In this document: positions 54,379 to 62,884 of the stretch, in pieces
Layout: each line of letters begins with the position of its first letter
How positions within the stretch are numbered: the first letter of the stretch is position 1
DNA from: Zobellia uliginosa
Lineage (GTDB): Bacteria > Bacteroidota > Bacteroidia > Flavobacteriales > Flavobacteriaceae
Direction: 5' to 3'
NCBI RefSeq assembly: GCF_900156625.1
Contig: NZ_FTOB01000006.1
Location: 124,001 to 188,000, forward strand
Length of the DNA: 64,000 bases
Made by a program: the position numbers and the translations under genes
The notes under the pieces: model-generated
The model's input: the letters and a program-made list of their open reading frames with translations, nothing else
Told to the model about the DNA's origin: nothing
Database searches by the model: none

Positions 54379-55248
54379 ATGAATCAGAAACCCGCTTTTG
54401 AGGCCATTGAACCCAGTTTTGGGCATTCTTATACGTATCAACGGTTTGATGCGACCAAGAACAACAAAAACAACATCTGGCATTACCACCCTGAAATAGA
54501 ACTGGTTCACGTAAACGGTGGATCGGGAAAAAGACAGATCGGAAGCCATGTTTCGTACTACTCCAACGGCGACCTTATATTAATAGGAAGCAATTTACCC
54601 CACTGTGGCTTTACCGATAAGCTTACAGGCAACGAGAGTGAGACCATTATTCAGATGAAGCAAGACTTTTTGGGAAATGACTTTTTTGATATTCCCGAAA
54701 TGAAAAAGATCCAATCCCTCTTTGAAATGGCCAAGGGTGGTATCGCCTTTTCAGGAAAGACCAAAAGAAAGATCGGTGAGAAGATGCAGATATTGGAGTA
54801 CCAGACTCATTTTCAGCGCCTACTCTCCATTTTGAACATTTTGAACGAACTGGGCAACTCCAAAGATTTCAAGATTCTCAATGCGGAAGGTTTTTCCATG
54901 GAGACCGAAGTAAAAGACAATGACCGTATCAATGTGGTCTTCAACCATGTAAAGAACAACTTCAAAGAAGAAATAACCTTAGACGAAATCAGTAATATGG
55001 TGAGCATGACGGTACCATCTTTCTGCCGTTACTTTAAAAAGATTACCAATAAGACTTTCGTTCAATTCGTAAACGAGTACCGCTTGGTGCATGCCTCCAA
55101 GCTCTTGGCCGAGCAGCCCTTAAGTATTACCGAGGTTTGTTTCGAAAGCGGATTCAATAACTTTTCGCATTTTAATAAGCAGTTCAAGGCCTTTACCGGG
55201 CAAAACCCATCGGAGTATAGAAATGAGCTGAAAACGGTCCTTAAATAA
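54379..55248 (+). CDS. AraC family transcriptional regulator with cupin N-domain
   Basis: A 289-residue regulator. The N-terminal 100 residues form a cupin-like sensor (IWHYHPEIELVHVNGGSGKR, then DLILIGSNLPHCGF), and the C-terminal 100 residues hold two helix-turn-helix motifs of the AraC type (ITLDEISNMVSMTVPSFCRYFKK and ITEVCFESGFNNFSHFNKQF). Such proteins usually respond to sugars or other small molecules. Its stop overlaps the AlkB-type gene by one base (TAATG), so both are one unit. A TAATTTTG box at 54317-54324 may be the -7 element. Confidence 0.93.
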   Translation: MNQKPAFEAIEPSFGHSYTYQRFDATKNNKNNIWHYHPEIELVHVNGGSGKRQIGSHVSYYSNGDLILIGSNLPHCGFTDKLTGNESETIIQMKQDFLGNDFFDIPEMKKIQSLFEMAKGGIAFSGKTKRKIGEKMQILEYQTHFQRLLSILNILNELGNSKDFKILNAEGFSMETEVKDNDRINVVFNHVKNNFKEEITLDEISNMVSMTVPSFCRYFKKITNKTFVQFVNEYRLVHASKLLAEQPLSITEVCFESGFNNFSHFNKQFKAFTGQNPSEYRNELKTVLK

Positions 55249-55847
55249 TGAAAGGGCTGTTTCCGAACGAGGTCCACCTAAATCTGCCCGATAGCGATAT
55301 CGTCTATTATCCTGATTTCTTGGAACGCTCGGAGGCCGACAGCCACTTTGACCTACTTTATAAGGAAACACCATGGCAGCAAGACCATATTTCCCTATTT
55401 GGCAAACGCTACGCCCAACCCAGACTCACCGCTTTGTACGGCAACAACGGGAAGCCCTATTCATATTCAAATTTGGTGATGCTCCCCCATTCATATACAG
55501 AGAGCCTTTTAAAAATAAAGAATAAAGTAGAGGCCCAAAGCGGAACAAGCTTTACTTCCTGCCTCCTAAACCTGTACCGCAACGGTCGGGATAGCAACGG
55601 ATGGCATACCGATAACGAAAAAGAATTAGGAAAACACCCCATCATTGCTTCGGTAAGTTTAGGGCAAGAACGTTTCTTCCACTTGAAACACAGAACGGAC
55701 AAAAGTTTAAAACAAAAGCTCTTATTACAACACGGAAGCCTTTTATTGATGAAGGGCCCTACACAAGAAGCCTGGCTGCACCAAATACCGAAAACGGCAA
55801 AACCTATCGGCGCCCGTATCAACCTGACCTTTAGAATTATTGCATAA
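55248..55847 (+). CDS. AlkB-type 2-oxoglutarate dioxygenase
   Basis: A 199-residue Fe(II)/2-oxoglutarate enzyme of the AlkB family that removes methyl groups from alkylated bases. Iron ligands His-x-Asp appear in NGWHTDNEKEL and the distal His in AWLHQIPKT; the 2-oxoglutarate-binding arginines are in RINLTFR. The substrate lid has LLNLYRNGRDSN, as in the ALKBH2-like branch. The ATG at 55248 overlaps the AraC stop. The protein lacks a signal peptide. It may act on DNA or RNA. A hairpin terminator follows. Confidence 0.93.
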   Translation: MKGLFPNEVHLNLPDSDIVYYPDFLERSEADSHFDLLYKETPWQQDHISLFGKRYAQPRLTALYGNNGKPYSYSNLVMLPHSYTESLLKIKNKVEAQSGTSFTSCLLNLYRNGRDSNGWHTDNEKELGKHPIIASVSLGQERFFHLKHRTDKSLKQKLLLQHGSLLLMKGPTQEAWLHQIPKTAKPIGARINLTFRIIA

Positions 55848-55882
55848 AAAAATCGGCCATTTTGCAATGACCGATTTTTTTT
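55846..55882 (+). terminator. Terminator of the AraC-AlkB unit
   Basis: A 12-bp stem with one mismatch (AAAAATCGGCCA with TGACCGATTTTT) and an 8-nt loop, ending in a run of T. Confidence 0.85.
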
Positions 55883-56032
55883 CCCTTTAGCTATGAGAAG
55901 GTTACTGTCTTTAAACGTCGGGCGCCGAATAATTTCCTCGCAACCATCTACATAAATATAACTTCAAATAGACGAGGGGGGTATAAGGATTCGTTGAATT
56001 CCAGTTTTTTTTGATAAATGGTCGATTCCATT

Positions 56033-56803
56033 TTAAAAAAGCCCGTTCAAGACCTTGGCCAAACGCAGTCCGCCCTTTTGCAATTGGTCTTCAACGGTGC
56101 CCCACCAATCAAAACTATAGCGATAATATAATTTTTCACCAGCCTCCACTGAACCGTACAATTTTTGGGCGATATCTTGGGACTCCCCTACCCAGTCGTA
56201 AAGAGTTCCCTCTTGAATCTGCTTGATTTGCTTTTTTGAAAGTTTGGGCAAGCTTGACGCCAATTCGGTATAGCTCATACCGTAGTCGTTGATCATATTA
56301 GAATCCCAAACTTTGTGGAGGTTACTCCCCTTGTTGAACCATTGCACCTGAATATCGTTCCCTCCCCTATCTTCAAAACGGCCTACATGTAAGGGCTGGT
56401 GAAGATCACCGATCAAGTGGACCAACATTTTTAGATAAAACACCTTATCTTCCCTTTTGCTGTTCGGATCTTTTATGATTTCAACACATTTCTGTATTCC
56501 TACTACAATATCCCCGTGTTTGTTGGGCTCGATATCGGAATACCTCTTTCCATCCGGAATGTTTACGTAATGCCAAGCACTGAATTCTTTAAAGGCTCTG
56601 TCGGCCTTAATGTCATCTCCAAACGTAGATACATAGGCAAGGTCTTTACCGTTCAATAATTTCTTCAGGGCTTTCCTGGTTTTTTTTGAAAGGTGTTGCT
56701 GTGCTACCTCGCCAACGGTCCGGTGTCCGGTTTTAGACCATTCGCCCTCGTTTGCGTTAGAAAATAAGCTAATAAAGAACAAAAAGAATACTATTTTTCT
56801 CAT
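56033..56803 (-). CDS. S1/P1 family nuclease, exported
   Basis: A 256-residue zinc nuclease that degrades single-stranded nucleic acids and removes 3'-phosphates. The zinc-binding residues are visible: Trp in GEWSKTGHRTVGEVAQ, His in AWHYVNIP, His in LVHLIGDLHQPLH and Asp in GGNDIQVQW, plus the LHKVWDSNMI motif. In this family the amino group of an N-terminal Trp binds zinc; here a standard signal peptide cleavage (SNA/NEGEW) would leave four residues before the Trp. Start at the ATG at 56803. Divergent from the PBP1A gene with a short shared upstream region. Confidence 0.93.
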   Translation of the reverse strand: MRKIVFFLFFISLFSNANEGEWSKTGHRTVGEVAQQHLSKKTRKALKKLLNGKDLAYVSTFGDDIKADRAFKEFSAWHYVNIPDGKRYSDIEPNKHGDIVVGIQKCVEIIKDPNSKREDKVFYLKMLVHLIGDLHQPLHVGRFEDRGGNDIQVQWFNKGSNLHKVWDSNMINDYGMSYTELASSLPKLSKKQIKQIQEGTLYDWVGESQDIAQKLYGSVEAGEKLYYRYSFDWWGTVEDQLQKGGLRLAKVLNGLF

Positions 56804-56847
56804 GGACAAAATTTACGGACAAAAGTAGAAAATTAGAGTTTAATCTA

Positions 56848-59157
56848 TTGTTAAGAAGCCCAAGGGTTTCATTTTTTAATTTGATATTGCATCTAAAATT
56901 TATCGATTTGGTTTTAAAAAAAATAAAGTCCCCTTTTCTAAGATATACCCTACTGGCGGCACTTGCCCTCGTGCTGTTTTTCTTTGTATTCATACTGAGT
57001 ATTTATTGGGGCGCATGGGGCAAGGTTCCCAACAAGGAAGAGCTTTCTGACTTTCAGTACCAAAGGGCATCGGAAGTATACACGGCAGATAGCGTGCTCA
57101 TTGGCAAGTTTTACCTTTACGATAGACAGCCTATTGCTTTTGAGGCTATTCCGGAACACCTACGCAACGCACTTGTATCTATAGAAGACGAGCGCTTTTA
57201 CGACCATTCGGGCATTGATTACCAAAGTTTGGGCCGTGTTGCCGTAAAGACGATTCTTATGCAAGACCAATCGGCAGGTGGCGGTAGCACCCTCACCCAG
57301 CAACTTGCCAAGAATTTATATCCGCGTAGGGACAGAAAAAAAACAAATATTGTAGTCGACAAGATAAAAGAGATGGTCATTGCTTCCCGACTGGAAGAGA
57401 TTTATACCAAAGAAGAAATCCTGACCCATTACCTAAATACCGTTTCCTTTGGCGATAATACTTTTGGCATTGAAAGTGCATCCCTTAAGTTTTTCAATAA
57501 GCCGGCCAAAAACCTTAACGTAGAAGAAGGTGCCGTTCTCGTAGGAATGTTAAAGGCAACCTATGGCTATAATCCCCGTATATTCCCTGAAAGAAGTCTC
57601 GAACGAAGAAACCTGGTACTTCAGGCCATGGCGAACAACAATCACCTTTCGAACGAAGAGAAGGATAGCCTTACCGATAAACCGCTAAAACTCGACTACC
57701 GCGATTTCGACAACAATGCCGGTCTAGCCCCGTATTTTAGGGAAGAGGTAAGAAAGCAACTGCTTAAATGGAACGCAAAACAAAAGGAAGAAGGCCATGA
57801 CTACAACATTTACACCTCGGGACTAAAAGTCTACACCACCCTCGATTACAATATGCAGTTCTGGGCCGAAGAGGCCATGCGCGAACATATGCAGTCGCTT
57901 CAAGGCAGTTTTGAAAAAAGCTATGGCAAGAACGCACCCTGGCGTACCAACAAAAAGCTGATTGAAAAAGTCGTCAAGCAATCAGGCATATACCAAAAAC
58001 TAAAAAAACAGGGTCTCGAACATGGGCAAATCATCGATTCGCTCAGCAAAAAGAAGCAAATGGTCTTGACCGACTGGGAGGGTGAAAAAACCGTTCAAGC
58101 CAGCAGTATAGACAGTATAACGCACTACATGAAATTCTTGAACACCGGCTCATTGGCCCTTGACCCAAAGACCGGTGCCGTTAAAACCTGGATCGGAGGT
58201 ATAGATTTCGAACATTTTAAATTCGACCATGTTGCCCAAAGCAAACGACAGGTTGGCTCTACGTTCAAGCCCATTGTTTATACCACAGCACTTGAAACAG
58301 GTATTTTACCCTGCACCTATTTTTCAGCTGAAGAAGTGGCCTATGAAAACCTAAAGGGGTGGTCGCCCAGCAACTCCGGAAAAAAAGACGAAACCTATCT
58401 CAACTATTCCATGGAGGAAGCCTTGAGCCATTCGGTAAACACCGTTGCCGTAAAGGTCTTGGAAAAGGCCGGCATCAGCAATGTATTGACCATGGCCAAA
58501 AATATGGGCATTTTCTCAAAATTGCCCGAGCAGCCCTCATTGGCCTTGGGTACCGGCGAAATTTACTTGAACGAATTGGCCGGTGCCTATGCCAGTTATG
58601 TCAACGATGGCAGGGCCGTTCTTCCCTATCTCATCGAAAAAATAACGGATAAAAAGGACTCCGTTTTGATGGAATTTAAACCGAAACGGGCCAGAAAGAC
58701 GGCTTTTTCAGAGGAAACAAGACAGATTATGATCGAGATGATGAAAGGCACGATCGACAGGGGTACGGCTTCCCGGATACGTTCTACCTATAAATTGAAC
58801 AATGCCATTGCCGGAAAGACCGGAACCACACAAAACAACAAAGATGCCTGGTTCGTTGCCATCACACCTAAACTGGTGCATGTGACCTGGGTGGGACTCG
58901 ACCATCATGAAATCGGGTTTAAAAGTACAAGTCTAGGACAAGGTGCCAACGCGGCATTACCTATTTTTGCCAAATGGATGCAAGAAATGAACAAGCATCC
59001 GTATTATAACGAAATAACAAAGGCCCAGTTCGAACGGCCCAATCCGGCCATATTGGAAATGCTAGACTGCGAACCCGTAAAACGCGATGGTTTCTTCAAG
59101 CGCCTCTTTAAAAACCCGGATAAAAAGAAGACCAAAAAATTTAGAAAAGGAAATTAA
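56848..59157 (+). CDS. Penicillin-binding protein 1A (bifunctional peptidoglycan synthase)
   Basis: About 769 residues: a short cytoplasmic tail, one membrane helix (YTLLAALALVLFFFVFILSIYWG), then a GT51 glycosyltransferase domain (EDERFYDHSGID with the catalytic Glu, GGSTLTQQLAKNLYPRRD) and a transpeptidase domain with the motifs STFK (471-474), SVN (529-531) and KTGT (657-660). It polymerises and cross-links peptidoglycan. No ATG lies before the membrane helix. TTG codons at 56848, 56881 and 56908 are all candidates; 56908 leaves more room for the divergent nuclease promoter. The tail after the last motif is basic (KKKTKKFRKGN). Confidence 0.95.
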   Translation: MLRSPRVSFFNLILHLKFIDLVLKKIKSPFLRYTLLAALALVLFFFVFILSIYWGAWGKVPNKEELSDFQYQRASEVYTADSVLIGKFYLYDRQPIAFEAIPEHLRNALVSIEDERFYDHSGIDYQSLGRVAVKTILMQDQSAGGGSTLTQQLAKNLYPRRDRKKTNIVVDKIKEMVIASRLEEIYTKEEILTHYLNTVSFGDNTFGIESASLKFFNKPAKNLNVEEGAVLVGMLKATYGYNPRIFPERSLERRNLVLQAMANNNHLSNEEKDSLTDKPLKLDYRDFDNNAGLAPYFREEVRKQLLKWNAKQKEEGHDYNIYTSGLKVYTTLDYNMQFWAEEAMREHMQSLQGSFEKSYGKNAPWRTNKKLIEKVVKQSGIYQKLKKQGLEHGQIIDSLSKKKQMVLTDWEGEKTVQASSIDSITHYMKFLNTGSLALDPKTGAVKTWIGGIDFEHFKFDHVAQSKRQVGSTFKPIVYTTALETGILPCTYFSAEEVAYENLKGWSPSNSGKKDETYLNYSMEEALSHSVNTVAVKVLEKAGISNVLTMAKNMGIFSKLPEQPSLALGTGEIYLNELAGAYASYVNDGRAVLPYLIEKITDKKDSVLMEFKPKRARKTAFSEETRQIMIEMMKGTIDRGTASRIRSTYKLNNAIAGKTGTTQNNKDAWFVAITPKLVHVTWVGLDHHEIGFKSTSLGQGANAALPIFAKWMQEMNKHPYYNEITKAQFERPNPAILEMLDCEPVKRDGFFKRLFKNPDKKKTKKFRKGN

Positions 59158-59184
59158 GCCCGACAAACTTTAAATACCATACCC

Positions 59185-59988
59185 TTGAATTACAAAATAC
59201 TCTGTTCAGACTTAGATGGAACCTTATTAACCTCAAAAAGTGATGTTTCCGAGCTAACCATTGCCGAAATACGCCGTATAAAAACGCACATGAGAATCAT
59301 ATTGGTCTCGGCAAGAATGCCGAGCGCCATGACCTATTTACAACAAGACCTCGGTATAGAAGACCAACCTATCATCTGTTACAATGGCGCCCTGGTACTT
59401 GATGGCACCCAAGAACTTTCTTCAGTACATATTGACACCGACCACCTTGATGAAATATACGGATTGGCCAAGGCCAATGGCACCCAACTAGGCCTGTACC
59501 ATAAGAACGAATGGTATGTACCCACAGACTCTGAACGAGTGCAGAAAGAGATCAGGTACACCAAGACCACACCGGTTTTCAGACCCACATCGGAAACCCT
59601 TTCCGATTGGAAAGACCGTGAACTGGGGGCCCATAAAATAATGCTCATGAGTACCAAAGCCCATGCCGACACCCTGTACCCCATTCTTGAAGAAGAACTG
59701 GGCACCCACCTCAACCTCTATCGCTCCAACGATACTTTGATCGAAATAGCCCCGAAATCCGTTTCTAAACTATCGGCCATACAATCATTGTTGCGACAAG
59801 ATGAGTCATTGGAACATGTAATTTCCTTTGGCGACAATTACAACGATATTGAAATGCTGCAAAACAGTGGCTGTGGGGTAGCCGTGGGCAACGCCCGGGA
59901 GGAAGTAAAGGCCATCTCCAATGCGGTAACCCTAGCCAACACCGAAAACGGTGTGGCACACTATATTCGAAAGCATCTGGTAATTTGA
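59185..59988 (+). CDS. Cof-type HAD family phosphatase
   Basis: A 267-residue HAD hydrolase of the Cof (IIB cap) subfamily. Motif I is CSDLDGTLLTSKS with the nucleophile Asp, motif II is ILVSARMPSAM, motif III/IV lies in ISFGDNYNDIEMLQNSGCGVAVGNA. The cap domain is inserted between about residues 85 and 185. The start is a TTG at 59185, 27 bp after the PBP1A stop. Such enzymes dephosphorylate sugar phosphates or pyridoxal phosphate; the substrate is not predictable. It probably forms a transcript with PBP1A and the DUF819 gene. Confidence 0.9.
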   Translation: MNYKILCSDLDGTLLTSKSDVSELTIAEIRRIKTHMRIILVSARMPSAMTYLQQDLGIEDQPIICYNGALVLDGTQELSSVHIDTDHLDEIYGLAKANGTQLGLYHKNEWYVPTDSERVQKEIRYTKTTPVFRPTSETLSDWKDRELGAHKIMLMSTKAHADTLYPILEEELGTHLNLYRSNDTLIEIAPKSVSKLSAIQSLLRQDESLEHVISFGDNYNDIEMLQNSGCGVAVGNAREEVKAISNAVTLANTENGVAHYIRKHLVI

Positions 59989-60019
59989 TTATATTTGAAA
60001 AAAAGCATCCCAAAATCAT

Positions 60020-61336
60020 ATGACCGAACCGTTATTACCCGCTCCACTAATAACCGATGACACCGTTGTTTTTGGATTATTGGCACTCTGCCTAGGTTTC
60101 ATTTTTTATGGCTCATCTAGGGAAAAAGGACTCTGGAGCAAATTCTACGGCATTGTTCCCGCCGTACTCATGTGTTATCTATTGCCCGGTATACTTGCCT
60201 CTACAGGCATTATTGCAGAAAAGTGGCATACGGTAAACGATGCCGGCGAAATCATTGCCCATAGCTCAAAACTTTATCACGTGGCCAGTCGCTATCTATT
60301 GCCTGCGGCCTTGGTACTTATGACCTTGAGTATTGACCTAAAGGCCATTGCCAACTTAGGCTCAAAGGCGTTGATTATGTTCTTAACGGGTAGCGTAGGA
60401 ATTATTATCGGCGGACCAATTGCCATTTTGATCGTATCGATTTTTTCCCCCGATACCGTAGGCGGAAACGATTTTGATGCGGTGTGGAGAGGACTTTCTA
60501 CTATTGCCGGTAGTTGGATCGGTGGCGGGGCCAATCAGGCCGCCATGTACGAAATCTTTAAATATACGCCTGAAAAATATGGCGCTATGGTGCTTGTAGA
60601 TATTGTTGTTGCCAATATTTGGATGGCTGTTATTCTTTTAGGTGTAGGCCGTACCAAACAAATTGACAAATGGCTCAAGGCCGATACTTCCGCTATAGAA
60701 ACCCTTAAAGTTAAGGTGACCGCTTTTGCTGAAAAAATAACCCGCGTACCTACTTTAAAAGATTATATGATGATGCTCTGTTTTGCTTTTACAGCAACGG
60801 GTATCGCGCATTTCTTTGGGAATAATATCAGTGATATGTTAACGAACTCTTTTGAAAGCGTTCGTGACCAAAAAAGCTTTCTATCTTTCTTGGGTTCCAG
60901 TTTCTTTTGGATGGTAGTGATTGCCACGGCAGCTGGTATAGCCCTATCATTTACCAAAGCTAAAAACTATGAAGGAGCCGGCGCCAGTAAAATTGGCGGA
61001 ATGTTCATTTATCTTCTCGTAGCGACCATAGGTATGAAAATGGACCTTGGAAAGGTACTTGAAAACCCTGGATTGATAGCCATTGGTTTTATTTGGATTT
61101 CCATTCATGCAGGACTATTGATTTTGGTAGCCAAACTAATCAAAGCGCCTTTTTTCTTTTTAGCGGTAGGTAGCCAGGCTAATGTGGGTGGTGCCGCTTC
61201 GGCTCCCGTTGTTGCTGCGGAATTTCACCCATCATTGACTTCCGTAGGGGTACTTCTAGCTGTTTTCGGTTATGTAGTAGGTACGGGTGGTGCACTGCTC
61301 TGTGCGTATTTGATGGAGGTGGCTTCTTCGCTTTAA
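60020..61336 (+). CDS. DUF819 family membrane protein
   Basis: A 438-residue inner-membrane protein with about 12 helices. The conserved DUF819 segments are WSKFYGIVPAVLMCYLLPGILASTGII, LPAALVLMTLSIDLKAIANLG, TIAGSWIGGGANQAAM and the C-terminal AVGSQANVGGAASAPVVAAEFHPSL. The two glycine-rich discontinuous-looking segments and Asn/Gly-rich re-entrant loops resemble sodium-dependent transporters, so transport is likely but the family has no assigned substrate. It starts 31 bp after the HAD gene, in the same direction. Confidence 0.92.
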   Translation: MTEPLLPAPLITDDTVVFGLLALCLGFIFYGSSREKGLWSKFYGIVPAVLMCYLLPGILASTGIIAEKWHTVNDAGEIIAHSSKLYHVASRYLLPAALVLMTLSIDLKAIANLGSKALIMFLTGSVGIIIGGPIAILIVSIFSPDTVGGNDFDAVWRGLSTIAGSWIGGGANQAAMYEIFKYTPEKYGAMVLVDIVVANIWMAVILLGVGRTKQIDKWLKADTSAIETLKVKVTAFAEKITRVPTLKDYMMMLCFAFTATGIAHFFGNNISDMLTNSFESVRDQKSFLSFLGSSFFWMVVIATAAGIALSFTKAKNYEGAGASKIGGMFIYLLVATIGMKMDLGKVLENPGLIAIGFIWISIHAGLLILVAKLIKAPFFFLAVGSQANVGGAASAPVVAAEFHPSLTSVGVLLAVFGYVVGTGGALLCAYLMEVASSL

Positions 61337-61376
61337 GTATAAGTTTTAAAATTTGTTTATCTCGAACATTACAAGA

Positions 61377-61861
61377 ATGAAAAACTTAACGGTCTTTTTG
61401 TTTTTTATTGTTTCGATTACGTATTCGCAAACAGCCGAATTCGGTAATCTCACGAAAAAGTCAGAGTATAAAAACAATAAACGGATATAAAATCAATATT
61501 GGAGACACTTTAACCTAGGTATTCCAAGCTCGGACTCAGGATTCGCTTATATCTCTCAAAATGGGCAAAGAGTATCCCATACTTTGGCAGGAAAACCAAT
61601 CGTAATCGACAAATTAAAGACTTACGGAAACAAAAAAAGTCGTTACAAGATGTATGCCCAGTTTAAAGGATATGGACTTCTTCCTGTTTTGATAGATTAT
61701 GAAACGGCTTTGGAACTGGGAGAGATTAAAAATCCTGATAAAAAAATAACTAGAGAACAAGCTCTTGCCCAACTTAAGGAAGCTAAAAAATTACTAGATC
61801 TGGAAGTGCTCACACAAAAAAATATGAAGAACTAAAAACCAAATTGACACCAAAATTATGA
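61377..61861 (+). pseudogene. Broken secreted protein with SHOCT-like C-terminus
   Basis: A signal peptide ORF begins at the ATG at 61377 (MKNLTVFLFFIVSITYSQ) and stops at a TAA at 61488. The continuation GYKINIGDTLT is in another frame at 61484-61516. The first frame resumes at LGIPSSDSGFAYISQNG (from 61515) and runs to 61835. Its expected SHOCT-like end YEELKTKLTPKL is again in the other frame and stops at 61861. Joined together, these segments make one protein of about 160 residues. So there are about three small indels: near 61483, near 61515 and in the seven-A run at 61816-61822. The frame breaks are direct observation; the intact product is inferred from what related lipobox-less secreted proteins look like. 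Confidence 0.75.
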
Positions 61862-61907
61862 ATGACTAGATATCAACATTCACCTTTACCTCTTATTCAT
61901 TCAAACA

Positions 61908-62873
61908 TCAATCCCAACTCAACTGACTGCGTTCTTTCCAATAGGCCATAGAATCTACTTTTGCCTCGGTAAGTTCCCCTAGTTCTTCTTCATTTAATGT
62001 GAAGGTATTCGCCTTTAGATTTTGGTCCAACTGATTTATATCGGCCGCTCCACTTAGCACATAGTCCGGTTGAAGATAATCCATCACAAAACGAAGTGCG
62101 ATGGCATCCATACCTACTTGATGACGTTCGGCCAAAGTCCGCAATGTCGTATAGAGAGATTGGTATTGTGGGTATCTTTTATTGGGAAATACGCGACCGT
62201 TGGCCAAGGCTTCCTTTATGATCAATTTCTTCCCCTGTGCCTGCACCTTTCGCAAAATGGGCAAAGTGGCCTGTTCAAACATATTGAAGGTAACTTGAAA
62301 ACTATCGAAAACCACATCGCCGTTGATGCTTGTTTGAAGCGCATTTTCAATGACCTCCTTTTGCTTGGGCCCACTGGTGGAAATCCCAATTTTGAGTCCA
62401 GTAGCTTTTTTTATTTCCAATAACTTTTCCAACACCGGTTTGTTTTCGAGTACCCCACTTTCAAAGGTGGCGGAATGGATTTGATAGTACTGCAAGGCGG
62501 GAAGCAGTTCTTTAGAAACCTGCCATTGCTCCGTAAGCTTTCCTAGAGAGTGTTCTTTTACTTCATGGGGACCATCATAGCCCAATTGCCAATTGGCCAC
62601 ATAGGTATAGCCCCATTTGGTTCCGAGAACTACGTCTGTATACTTTCGGCCATCGTTCCAAGCCTTTAAAAATTCTTCGCCCTTTCCGTAAGACGGGGCA
62701 GTATCGAAATAGCGTACCCCTTTTTCATAGGCATCATCCAATACTTTTAAAGCATTGGCCCTAAAAGCAACTTCAGACTTATCCCTATTGCCTGCATCAA
62801 TATTTATATATTCCGGGCGGCCCAAAGCGGCCATTCCCAAGCCGATTTCAGTTTTCGTTTTCTCTTTCTTCAT
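61908..62873 (-). CDS. Aldo/keto reductase
   Basis: A 321-residue TIM-barrel NADPH oxidoreductase. Catalytic residues are visible: Asp and Tyr in YFDTAPSYGKGEEFL, Lys in VLGTKWGYT and His in YYQIHSATFE. The end contains FVMDYLQPDYVLSGAADINQLDQNL, the cofactor-binding loop. Substrates are carbonyl compounds or sugars; this shape is close to the L-galactose/pyridoxal-type bacterial reductases but not assignable. It starts 12 bp after the SelO stop in the same direction, so it is the second gene of that operon. Confidence 0.93.
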   Translation of the reverse strand: MKKEKTKTEIGLGMAALGRPEYINIDAGNRDKSEVAFRANALKVLDDAYEKGVRYFDTAPSYGKGEEFLKAWNDGRKYTDVVLGTKWGYTYVANWQLGYDGPHEVKEHSLGKLTEQWQVSKELLPALQYYQIHSATFESGVLENKPVLEKLLEIKKATGLKIGISTSGPKQKEVIENALQTSINGDVVFDSFQVTFNMFEQATLPILRKVQAQGKKLIIKEALANGRVFPNKRYPQYQSLYTTLRTLAERHQVGMDAIALRFVMDYLQPDYVLSGAADINQLDQNLKANTFTLNEEELGELTEAKVDSMAYWKERSQLSWD

Positions 62874-62884
62874 GGGGTTTTATT

